The notes beneath the pieces are model-generated. The model searched no databases, was not told the DNA's origin, and saw only the letters and a list, made by a program, of their open reading frames with translations. This document shows, piece after piece, positions 1 through 6,423 of a stretch of DNA of 8,076 nucleotides (within the stretch, counting starts at the first letter, position 1; each line of letters starts with the position of its first letter). The stretch is from NCBI GenBank assembly GCA_025355705.1, contig JANXZD010000031.1, positions 1-8,076 on the forward strand, in the 5' to 3' direction. The position numbers and the translations under genes were made by a program. The DNA comes from Bacteroidota bacterium. GTDB lineage: Bacteria > Bacteroidota > Ignavibacteria > UBA10030 > UBA8401.

Positions 1-275
1 TGCTCGATCAATTTGATGAAATAAAGATCTGTGTCGGATATACGAAAGATGGAAAATTACTCAAATCATTCCCTACCGATGTGCAAACATTGGAGAATGT
101 AGAACCAGTGTTACAATCCTACAAAGGATGGAATGAAAATATCTCCGAAACAAAAAAGTGGAAACAACTTCCAAAGCGTACCATGAAGTATGTAGAAACA
201 ATTGAAAAACTTTCGGGTGTAAAAATTTCACTCGTGTCAGTCGGTGCGCGGAGAGATCAAACGATCGTTCGGTAA
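1..275 (+). CDS. purA: Adenylosuccinate synthetase, C-terminal part (5' truncated by window edge)
   Basis: The reading frame is open from base 3 to the TAA at 273-275 and gives the last 90 residues of the protein. PurA makes adenylosuccinate from IMP, aspartate and GTP, the first committed step from IMP to AMP, in the cytoplasm. Recognition rests on the C-terminal signature: a DEIKICVGY strand, then YKGWNENI, an LP-x(5)-KYVETIEKLSGV helix, and a final VSVGARRDQTIV. The family usually ends in a VGPxRxxTI-like motif that contributes to the GTP site; here alanine replaces the usual proline, while the arginines and DQTI are kept. The nucleotide-binding P-loop and IMP-site residues lie upstream of the window and cannot be checked. 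The gene is followed after 17 nt by a strong terminator, so it is probably the last gene of its transcript. Confidence 0.93.
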   Translation, partial: LDQFDEIKICVGYTKDGKLLKSFPTDVQTLENVEPVLQSYKGWNENISETKKWKQLPKRTMKYVETIEKLSGVKISLVSVGARRDQTIVR

Positions 276-292
276 TGCTTTTGAATAATTCT

Positions 293-328
293 AATGTCAC
301 GCTTTGATAGGCGTGACATTCTATTTTT
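293..328 (+). terminator. Rho-independent terminator of purA
   Basis: A perfect 10-bp stem pairs AATGTCACGC (293-302) with GCGTGACATT (311-320) around an 8-nt loop. It is followed by CTATTTTT (321-328). The hairpin starts 17 nt after the purA stop. The T-tract ends 6 nt before the start codon of the next gene, which is unusually tight. Confidence 0.88.
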
Positions 329-334
329 CGCCCT

Positions 335-1534
335 ATGAAAAAACTGAATACCCGCAGCCCAAAATCAAGCAGAATAAAAATTGCATTGCTCGTTGCGGCG
401 GTGTGTATCGCAATCCCGATCCTTCTCTATACCCACAATCTTGTCAGCGAGCTCCAAAAAAAAGAACGAGAAACCGCTGCCTTATATGCTCGCTCGCTTG
501 AGTATATAGCGAACAGCACTCCCACTGCAGGTACAGACTATACGTTCGTCTTCGATGAGATCATCGGTTCCATAGATTTTCCGGTGATCCTTACCAATGG
601 AACAGACACCGAGATCAACACCACAAAGAATATCCAGATCGATTCGACATTTTCAGTGGAAAAAAAGAAGACGCTCCTTTTTGAAATGGTAAAAACAATG
701 GACCACGACAATAAACCGATCCTTGTAACATATCAAGACTCTCTCGTCCTCAGCAAACTTCACTATGGAGAATCTCCTCTGATAGGTCGATTACGCTGGC
801 TACCCGTCATTGAACTTTCAATTGCAGCACTGTTCATTTTGGTTGGCTACATTGGATTTAGTTATATCAAGAGAAGTGAGCAAAGCAATATCTGGGTTGG
901 AATGGCCCGTGAAACTGCTCATCAACTTGGGACACCTCTTACGAGCATGATGGGTTGGATCGAACTATTAAAACATCAGTCCGAAACACATCCGAAAATA
1001 CTGGAAACAGTTACTGAGTTCGAAAATGATGCGCGACGACTGACAAAAGTTGCTGAACGATTTTCAAAGATTGGATCGAAACCGGATCTAAAAGAGGAAA
1101 ACCTTGTTGAGGTGATCAATCGTTCGATTGCATATTTCCAAAAGCGGATCCCTCAAATGGGTAAAAAAGTCGATATTACCATAAACAGTGGGGCTGTACA
1201 TACCGCAATGGTCAACAGTGAACTTTTTGAGTGGGTGATCGAAAATCTTGTTAAAAACGCGCTTGATGCAATGGAAGATGGAAAAGGATCGATCGCTTTT
1301 TCACTTTCAAACGATGGAAAGAAAACACTCATCGATGTTAAGGATACCGGAAAAGGAATTGATTCCTCCTATCAAAAAGATATTTTCAGACCGGGATTTA
1401 GTACGAAAAAACGGGGATGGGGTTTAGGGCTCTCTCTCTGCAAACGGATCATTGAAACATACCACAATGGAAAACTCACCATCTTAAAAAGCGCAGTCGG
1501 CGAAGGAACAACATTTAGGATAGTGCTGAAATAA
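335..1534 (+). CDS. Membrane sensor histidine kinase, HQLGTP type, no HAMP seen
   Basis: This 399-residue protein should sense a signal in the periplasm or membrane, autophosphorylate on a histidine and pass the phosphate to a response regulator. TM1 is about residues 15-32. An extracytoplasmic region of about 120 residues follows, with no family I recognise, then TM2 at about 155-178. The H-box ETAHQLGTPLTSMMGW carries the phospho-acceptor His196 only about 18 residues after TM2, leaving no room for a HAMP domain. The ATPase domain has an N-box (ENLVKNALDAM, 303-313), a G1 box (DVKDTGKGI, 334-342), an F-box (IFRPGFSTKKRG) and a G2 box (GWGLGL, 361-366), so it looks catalytically intact. Gln197 follows the histidine where many HisKA kinases have Glu or Asp; Thr200 is kept. 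ATG 335 is chosen because later starts would lose TM1, but no Shine-Dalgarno site precedes it. No response regulator is adjacent, so its partner and signal are unknown. Confidence 0.93.
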   Translation: MKKLNTRSPKSSRIKIALLVAAVCIAIPILLYTHNLVSELQKKERETAALYARSLEYIANSTPTAGTDYTFVFDEIIGSIDFPVILTNGTDTEINTTKNIQIDSTFSVEKKKTLLFEMVKTMDHDNKPILVTYQDSLVLSKLHYGESPLIGRLRWLPVIELSIAALFILVGYIGFSYIKRSEQSNIWVGMARETAHQLGTPLTSMMGWIELLKHQSETHPKILETVTEFENDARRLTKVAERFSKIGSKPDLKEENLVEVINRSIAYFQKRIPQMGKKVDITINSGAVHTAMVNSELFEWVIENLVKNALDAMEDGKGSIAFSLSNDGKKTLIDVKDTGKGIDSSYQKDIFRPGFSTKKRGWGLGLSLCKRIIETYHNGKLTILKSAVGEGTTFRIVLK

Positions 1535-1669
1535 AAAATCGCACACGCAAAGAGTGAAAAAGAATAAAGAATCTCAAAAGAATATTTACACTTCATTGTA
1601 GCCTCTTTACATAAGACTAAAATATTTTCCTGCTTTTTTACGGATGGGGAAATACTTCGACCTACAGTT

Positions 1670-2161
1670 TTACAATTGCTGTTTTGGTTTGAATACATTC
1701 CACCCGATCAACGCACCAAGAAAAGCAAACAGCGTATTTGGAATTACCGTGATGAACATTGCAAGGATGGAACCAAGGATATTGGGACCTTGCTGTTTTG
1801 TATCTTGGATCATTTGGTAAATCTCCGGCGGGAAATCCACTCGTAAACGATCCGCTAATTTCATCATCATATCAATTGCAATATCTCCGAACACCATTTG
1901 AATGATGAATTGTATGACCATCCCGGCAACAGAAGCGATGATTCCGGTATAGACACCGAGGTTCTTACAGTCTTCAATGGTCAAGGGTTCCATTTCCGGC
2001 GTTACATCTTTTTGATACAATAATACCGCAAGAAACCCTCCAAGCAATACTCCTGCGCAGCATAGGCAGTTTAAGAAATTCAGTCCGGGAACGGACCATA
2101 CGGTAGCGATTAATAATCCGCCGTACAGCGCCGGCATTAGTTTATCTGGTTTTGATTTCAT
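1670..2161 (-). CDS. Small NCLCC-motif integral membrane protein, function unknown
   Basis: This 163-residue protein is strongly hydrophobic. The N-terminal part has MPALYGGLLIATVWSVPGLN followed by NCLCC (31-35) and a Gly-rich hydrophobic stretch LLGGFLAVLLY (39-49). I recall a similar arrangement (P-x(3)-GG, a proline-asparagine turn, a Cys-rich NCxCC turn, GGxLA) in uncharacterised membrane proteins of many bacteria, but I cannot name a family with certainty. An acidic stretch (53-64) precedes TM3 (about 68-92). An amphipathic segment (94-125) precedes TM4 (about 128-156). The start at 2161 lies inside the 3' end of the DUF2085 gene (20-nt overlap), suggesting translational coupling. Met9 (codon start 2137), 5 nt beyond the upstream stop, is an alternative start; neither has a Shine-Dalgarno site. 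No enzymatic motif is visible. Confidence 0.8.
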   Translation of the reverse strand: MKSKPDKLMPALYGGLLIATVWSVPGLNFLNCLCCAGVLLGGFLAVLLYQKDVTPEMEPLTIEDCKNLGVYTGIIASVAGMVIQFIIQMVFGDIAIDMMMKLADRLRVDFPPEIYQMIQDTKQQGPNILGSILAMFITVIPNTLFAFLGALIGWNVFKPKQQL

Positions 2162-2630
2162 GATGTTTTGATAGTATCAGTGAAGAAATAGTTTCTGTTA
2201 ATGAGCGATGAAGCAATAATGCCAAACCGATTCCAAAAATTGTCCCTGAGATCATTCGTGATGGGATTGATATTTCATAGAATGGGGTGAACGAACATGC
2301 TACATCCAACAACATTGGAACCAAAGAACTGATTAATACAAGAACGGGGTTATATTCTTTTTCATACAATTTTGAAGAGCATCGAACTCCAATCAGCGCA
2401 ATTAAAAATCCGAAGTAGATTGATGTACAGCGAATACATACTGTAAACGGATGATCATATACATGAAAGGAACGTGAATCAAATTGATGACAAACGACAC
2501 CGTAAAATTTATAAAGAAAATTCGACAGAGATTCTCCTGCCGGATGAATCATTGAAATTAATGGCGATAGCACGATACCGGCACACCAAACTGCAACAAA
2601 TGCTATAATTACATTCAATTCTTTTTTCAT
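2142..2630 (-). CDS. DUF2085 family membrane protein
   Basis: The 162-residue product matches the DUF2085 pattern: VCHQFDSRSF (46-55), then FTVCIRCTSIYFGF (62-75), then a third hydrophobic segment ending with LLD (107-109), then PSRMISGTIFGIG (123-135). Cys47, His48, Cys65 and Cys68 form a CH...CxxC set that could hold a metal or take part in redox chemistry; that role is my inference, because the family has no established function that I know of. The usual CxRCTGIY reads CIRCTSIY here (Gly to Ser at 70). Four membrane segments are visible at about 5-28, 68-84, 95-114 and 126-145. It is the first gene of a two-gene minus-strand operon and its end overlaps the NCLCC gene by 20 nt. The start has only a weak GTAAG upstream. 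It diverges from the TPR gene across a 140-bp gap. Confidence 0.87.
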   Translation of the reverse strand: MKKELNVIIAFVAVWCAGIVLSPLISMIHPAGESLSNFLYKFYGVVCHQFDSRSFHVYDHPFTVCIRCTSIYFGFLIALIGVRCSSKLYEKEYNPVLVLISSLVPMLLDVACSFTPFYEISIPSRMISGTIFGIGLALLLHRSLTETISSLILSKHHEIKTR

Positions 2631-2714
2631 CTTACTGTAATTCTATGGCAAAATTGGTAAAGAAGCAAACAAACTGCACGGTTTTTATCAATGAGCATTT
2701 TATTAAAAATTCTG

Positions 2715-2746
2715 TTTGCATCAGTAGATTCCACTTCGTACTATTG
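2715..2746 (+). promoter_or_regulatory. Candidate Bacteroidetes-type promoter for the TPR gene
   Basis: TTTG at 2715-2718 and TACTATTG at 2739-2746 are separated by 20 nt. This fits the Bacteroidetes sigma-factor pattern TTTG-N17-23-TAnnTTTG with one mismatch in the -7 box. The inferred start of transcription near 2750-2753 would leave a short leader containing the AAGGAG site. This is pattern matching only. Confidence 0.4.
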
Positions 2747-2770
2747 GGGCACAACTTATAAGGAGCTACC

Positions 2771-3529
2771 ATGAAACAAGCTGTTGTATTCATTGTTCTA
2801 CTTCTCTGTTCAACTTCTCTCTATTCACAATCCGTTCAAGACCTCATTTCCGAAGCCGACACCTATTCCACTGTGACATTTGAAAATCAAAAAGCATTGG
2901 ACAAATTACAGCAGGCGGAAAAAATGGAACAGAACGATTTCAATATTTTGTGGCGCATGAGCAGAAGCTATGTTGATATTGGAGAACATCTTCCGAATAA
3001 AACCGATGCTGATAAAGAAAAACAATTGGAATATTATCAAAAAGCATTCGATTATGCTGACAAAGCTGTCAAAGCAAAACCGGATTCGGCAATCGGTTAT
3101 GTGCGCAGAGCGATCGCTAATGGAAGAGTTGCTCTTTTTAAAGGAGTATGGAGCGCAATCGATTTTGTGAAACAGGTAAAAGCAGATTGTGAAAAAGCAA
3201 TCTCTATCGATCCCAATAATGGGGCGGCATATTATATTCTTGGCCGAACCCATGCAAAACTTTGCGAAAAATCCAAAATGATCCGTTGGCCTCTTGGCCT
3301 TGGATGGGCAAATATGGAAGAGTCATTAAAATATTACGACAAATCAATTGCACTAAGACCGACATTCATTCTGTACCGATTAGATGCGGCGCGTGCATAC
3401 AACGAAGAAGACAACATCGGCAAAGCAAAAGAACTTCTCATTTCCATTGCTGCACTTGCTAAACAAGATGAAGATGACGATCAGTATCGAAAAGAAGCAA
3501 AAGAACTCTTAGAGAAACTGAACAAATAA
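2771..3529 (+). CDS. Exported TPR protein resembling RMDN (regulator of microtubule dynamics) repeats
   Basis: The start is fixed by AAGGAG (2760-2765), 5 nt before ATG. Residues 1-19 form a signal peptide (KQAVVFIVLLLCSTSLYS, cleavage likely before Gln20), so the 252-residue product is periplasmic or surface-bound. The rest is all-helical TPR-like sequence: a helix pair with LWRMSRSYVDIGEH (60-73), a second with YADKAVKAKPDSAIGYVRRA, a third with CEKAISIDPNNGAAYYILGR (ending at Arg159), and a fourth with SLKYYDKSIALRP. It ends in an AKELLEKL helix. The order of elements (W-R-x-(S/A)-R, KA(I/V)-x-x-x-P, then a WPLGLGW-type insert between GR and the next repeat) resembles the RMDN/FAM82 repeat region better than generic TPRs. 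TPRs bind proteins; the ligand is unknown. A possible weak hairpin after the stop and separate promoter signals suggest it is transcribed apart from the downstream fadL-like gene. Confidence 0.85.
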   Translation: MKQAVVFIVLLLCSTSLYSQSVQDLISEADTYSTVTFENQKALDKLQQAEKMEQNDFNILWRMSRSYVDIGEHLPNKTDADKEKQLEYYQKAFDYADKAVKAKPDSAIGYVRRAIANGRVALFKGVWSAIDFVKQVKADCEKAISIDPNNGAAYYILGRTHAKLCEKSKMIRWPLGLGWANMEESLKYYDKSIALRPTFILYRLDAARAYNEEDNIGKAKELLISIAALAKQDEDDDQYRKEAKELLEKLNK

Positions 3530-3530
3530 C

Positions 3531-3547
3531 AGACTAAAAAGTCTTTT
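3531..3547 (+). terminator. Weak terminator-like hairpin after the TPR gene
   Basis: AGACT (3531-3535) pairs with AGTCT (3540-3544) around an AAAA loop, and the T-run ends at 3547. It starts 2 nt after the TPR stop codon. The 5-bp, AT-rich stem is weak, so partial or no termination is possible. Confidence 0.3.
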
Positions 3548-3633
3548 GAATAAAAAAATTATATCGGATAAAAATATTCTGTTTGCTTTTCAAAGATGGG
3601 ATTTACATATTTCAAACCACAATTTATTCATTT

Positions 3634-3640
3634 AAGGAGG
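3634..3640 (+). promoter_or_regulatory. Ribosome binding site fixing the GTG start of the FadL-like gene
   Basis: AAGGAGG lies 5 nt before GTG 3646. That codon begins a textbook signal peptide. The longer open frame from TTG-type codons upstream has no such site and would put a non-secretory leader in front of the signal, so GTG 3646 is preferred. Confidence 0.85.
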
Positions 3641-3645
3641 TTTAC

Positions 3646-4836
3646 GTGAAATACTTATTCACCGTTTTACTGGTACTTACCGTTTCCACTGCAGTGTTTG
3701 CAGGAGGATTTCAGCTGAATGAGCATGGTGCCCGAGCAATGGCACAGGGTGGTGCGTGGGCAGCACGAGCATATGATGGTTCTGCAATTTTCTTCAACCC
3801 GGCAGGACTTGGTTTTCAGAAACAAGGTTCTGTGTATCTTGGAACGACTATCATTATGCCAAAATCCACATTTTACGGACCAACAAACCTAGGTCAAGCA
3901 ACAAAGAATGAAATGGTTGCACAAACATTTACCCCTATCAATATTTATGCAACATACCCAATCACTGAAAACCTACATGTCGGAATTGGCGTAAACAATC
4001 CTTATGGATTAGGAACTGAATGGCCTTCAAATTGGAGCGGCCGTTATATCACACAAAAGGTTGACTTAACTTCGTTTTATTTCAGCCCAACTGTTGCATA
4101 CAAAGTGAACGACCAACTTTCACTCGGTGTTGGATTTAACTATGTAACAGGCGATGTATCACTGTCACGTATTGTTAGCCCAGGTGATGCAAAAGTTGCG
4201 TTAGATTTAAGCGGAACAGGAACAGGATTTAATGCTGGTGCAATTTTTAAAGTAACTCCTGAATTATCGTTTGGAGCATCATATCGTTCTTCCGTAAAGA
4301 TCGATGCAAGCGGCAGTGCAAAATTCACTCCAACAAGTGCATTGTTCCCCGAAGGTGACGCGTCTGCTTCTCTTGAACTTCCCGCAACAGCATTTGTAGG
4401 TGTTGCATACAAAGTGATGGAAAATTTTGAACTTGAAGCAGATTACCAATATGTTGGATGGTCTTCATACAAAGAATTAGCAATTAAATTTAAGAAAGAT
4501 AACTCTACTTCAGTATCTCCCAAAAATTATGAGAACGTATACATCCTTAGAATTGGCGGAGAATATACAATGGATGCACTCCAAATTCGATTTGGCTATT
4601 TGTTTGACAAAAATCCTGTTACAGACCATTATTCTGAACCGCTCTTACCGGATGCGGATCGAAATGGTATCAATATTGGACTTGGGTATAAGATCAATGA
4701 GGCGTTGCATGTCGATGTATCTTATCTTTTCTTAAAATTTGCTGATCGTGCAGTTACTAATACTGAAGTTCAATTTGACGGAACATATCAAGCAACAGCA
4801 AATTTATTTGGAATAAATTTCGGTTATAATTTCTAA
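3646..4836 (+). CDS. OmpP1/FadL/TodX-family outer-membrane transport protein
   Basis: This 396-residue beta-barrel protein probably moves long-chain fatty acids or other hydrophobic molecules across the outer membrane. Residues 1-19 are a signal peptide ending AVFA, with mature GGFQLNEHGARAMAQGGAW following. The family's N-terminal hatch signature is visible as AxxGGAxxA...GSAIFFNPAGL, with NPAGL at 51-55. A conserved loop region reads NNPYGLGTEWPSNWSGRYI. Alternating amphipathic strands fill the rest, and the chain ends in FGINFGYNF, a terminal Phe typical of BAM-assembled barrels. The GTG start is set by AAGGAGG (3634-3640). A weak promoter candidate is TTTG at 3582-3585 with TACATATT at 3604-3611. 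The next gene, a lipoprotein hydrolase, begins 34 nt downstream with no terminator between, so the two are likely one operon. The substrate cannot be read from sequence; FadL relatives also import aromatic hydrocarbons. Confidence 0.93.
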   Translation: MKYLFTVLLVLTVSTAVFAGGFQLNEHGARAMAQGGAWAARAYDGSAIFFNPAGLGFQKQGSVYLGTTIIMPKSTFYGPTNLGQATKNEMVAQTFTPINIYATYPITENLHVGIGVNNPYGLGTEWPSNWSGRYITQKVDLTSFYFSPTVAYKVNDQLSLGVGFNYVTGDVSLSRIVSPGDAKVALDLSGTGTGFNAGAIFKVTPELSFGASYRSSVKIDASGSAKFTPTSALFPEGDASASLELPATAFVGVAYKVMENFELEADYQYVGWSSYKELAIKFKKDNSTSVSPKNYENVYILRIGGEYTMDALQIRFGYLFDKNPVTDHYSEPLLPDADRNGINIGLGYKINEALHVDVSYLFLKFADRAVTNTEVQFDGTYQATANLFGINFGYNF

Positions 4837-4857
4837 GAAAATTATTAATCATCATTT

Positions 4858-4861
4858 GGAG
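4858..4861 (+). promoter_or_regulatory. Ribosome binding site deciding the start of the SGNH lipoprotein
   Basis: GGAG (4858-4861) lies 9 nt before ATG 4871. The frame also has TTG at 4856, but that codon overlaps this site and would add five residues before a normal lipoprotein signal. ATG 4871 is therefore the better start. Confidence 0.65.
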
Positions 4862-4870
4862 TGTAAACTT

Positions 4871-6334
4871 ATGAAGTACGTAAACAATATTTTAATGGTT
4901 GTAACACTGCTTTTTGTTGCAGGTCTTACCGGTTGCACCACTGATGCTCCGGCAGATTTACCAAAAGCAAGTCTGAACGGGGTAACGATCAATAAATATG
5001 TTGCCGTTGGTAACAGTCTTGCTGCAGGATATCAGTCGAGTGGTTTATATAAATCAGCTCAGAAATATAGCTACCCAAAACTAATTGCAGATCAATTGAC
5101 TGCGGCCGGTGCCGGAGTTGGTACATTTGAACAACCATATTGGTCTGATCCAGGAAATCCAGATCCAAAAACAGGGAAAGCAGCCCGCTATGTAATCATT
5201 TCTTTAGCTGATCCTTCCAACCCGGTTATTGGACCGAAAGGTGAAACACCAACTGCAACATCTCCAGAAAATGCCGCAACACTTGCTCGTCCATATGATA
5301 ATCTAGGACTTCCCGGTGCTCCATTAGCAGGATTTATGGATACCGTTGGAACATATCAAGGTGGATTCGGTGCTGCAATTATTCGCGGTGCCGGTGGTTT
5401 GCCAAAAAGCCAATTTCGTGCAGTGAAAGCATTACAACCGCAATTAGTAACATTTTGGTTAGGCAACAATGATGTTCTTGGTTATGCAACGACCGGTGGA
5501 ACCAGCCCTGCAGCACCAACACCATTGGCAACTTTTACATTCCTCTACAATCAAGCATTAGACACATTAAAGAAGTCAGTTGCAAACGTGAAAATTATTG
5601 TTGGAACGATTCCAAATGTGACGACAATTCCATTCTTCACCACTATTGGTCCTAAAGTTGGAGCAAAACTTGCTGCTGCTGGCGGATTAGCTCTTTATTA
5701 CCAAAAGAAAGGTGAATCGGGAGTTGCATCAGGAACAACTAAATTTACTAATCCATCGGGCGATCCGCTTATTTGTTTGACGGGAAGTCCATATGCGGGA
5801 TTAATTGGAACTGCTACAGGAAAATTCTATAAAGACAACGGTTTCCCTGCTCTTCCGGCAGGAATTGATACAACAAAACCGTTCGGTGTCCATCCGCAAA
5901 ATCCATGGCCGAATGCTTTAACATTAGATTCTGCTGAGATTGCAATTGCAGGTCAAGCTGTCAGTGATTTTAATAATGCAATTAAAACAGTTGCTGCGGC
6001 ACAGGGTGCTGCGGTTGTTGATTTCAACGCAATTTTTACTGACATCAATGCAAATGGAAAACTGATCAGCGGTGTAAAATATACATCTGCTTATATCACC
6101 GGTGGATTGTTCAGTCTTGATGGAGTTCATCCTACAAATCGTGGTGCAGGTGTTCTTGCAAACGAAATCATAAAAGTGATGAATGCAAAATTCGGAACAA
6201 ACGTAACCTCGGTCGATGTTTCGTCATTGCCGGCACTTGAGATCCCGCTCGGAAAATATATGACCAGCGATAAAATGCTGCCGTATATTGCACCACATTC
6301 ATGGGATAGTTTCTTAAAGTTGTGGCAGAATTAG
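4871..6334 (+). CDS. SGNH/GDSL-type hydrolase lipoprotein
   Basis: The 487-residue product has a lipoprotein signal peptide ending in the lipobox LTGC with Cys22 as the acylated residue, so it is anchored in the envelope, probably the outer membrane. SGNH blocks follow in order. Block I is VAVGNSLAAGY with nucleophile Ser49 (GNSL in place of GDSL). Block II is NLGLPGA. Block III is FWLGNNDVLGY with Asn200. Block V is LDGVHPTNRGAG with Asp417 and His420. All catalytic positions are present, so it should be an active esterase or lipase, though the ester it cuts is not known. The roughly 215-residue gap between blocks III and V is large for the fold and rich in Gly, Ala and Pro, with a probable lid or extra subdomain. 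It lies 34 nt downstream of the FadL-like gene. I recall this pairing in Bacteroidota; it fits hydrolysis at the surface coupled to uptake of the released hydrophobic product. Confidence 0.9.
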   Translation: MKYVNNILMVVTLLFVAGLTGCTTDAPADLPKASLNGVTINKYVAVGNSLAAGYQSSGLYKSAQKYSYPKLIADQLTAAGAGVGTFEQPYWSDPGNPDPKTGKAARYVIISLADPSNPVIGPKGETPTATSPENAATLARPYDNLGLPGAPLAGFMDTVGTYQGGFGAAIIRGAGGLPKSQFRAVKALQPQLVTFWLGNNDVLGYATTGGTSPAAPTPLATFTFLYNQALDTLKKSVANVKIIVGTIPNVTTIPFFTTIGPKVGAKLAAAGGLALYYQKKGESGVASGTTKFTNPSGDPLICLTGSPYAGLIGTATGKFYKDNGFPALPAGIDTTKPFGVHPQNPWPNALTLDSAEIAIAGQAVSDFNNAIKTVAAAQGAAVVDFNAIFTDINANGKLISGVKYTSAYITGGLFSLDGVHPTNRGAGVLANEIIKVMNAKFGTNVTSVDVSSLPALEIPLGKYMTSDKMLPYIAPHSWDSFLKLWQN

Positions 6335-6358
6335 TAGTTCAACGTTTTTTCTGACAAA

Positions 6359-6390
6359 CAAAAACTCCCGATGTTGTTCGGGAGTTTTTG
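6359..6390. terminator. Bidirectional rho-independent terminator between convergent genes
   Basis: A perfect 13-bp stem pairs CAAAAACTCCCGA (6359-6371) with TCGGGAGTTTTTG (6378-6390) around the loop TGTTGT. T-rich sequence follows on both strands. It lies 24 nt after the hydrolase stop and 33 nt beyond the stop of the opposing gene, so it can end both transcripts. Confidence 0.92.
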
Positions 6391-6423
6391 TTTTAAAGAT
6401 ATTTTTATTATCCACTACGGGTG

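Noticed and set aside
1535..1669. Possible shared terminator between the convergent kinase and NCLCC genes (AAAGAG near 1549 and CTCTTT near 1603)
   Set aside because: The arms are only 6 bp, AT-rich and separated by roughly 48 nt, and no T-tract follows; the palindrome AAAATATTTT near 1619 has no GC stem either.
1372..1698. 108-codon minus-strand open frame overlapping the kinase 3' end
   Set aside because: It lies mostly antisense to the conserved kinase ATPase domain and runs into the NCLCC gene; its protein has no recognisable features.
2631..2700. Promoter for the DUF2085 operon from CAATTTTG on the minus strand
   Set aside because: The -7-like box has one mismatch, but no TTTG lies at the 17-23 nt spacing, so I do not report it as a feature.
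3583..3645. Longer N-terminal form of the FadL-like protein beginning at 3583
   Set aside because: It would add 21 residues before a normal signal peptide, and AAGGAGG at 3634-3640 points clearly to GTG 3646.
4140..4412. 90-codon minus-strand open frame inside the FadL-like gene
   Set aside because: It is a shadow of the beta-barrel coding frame, with composition that follows from the other strand.
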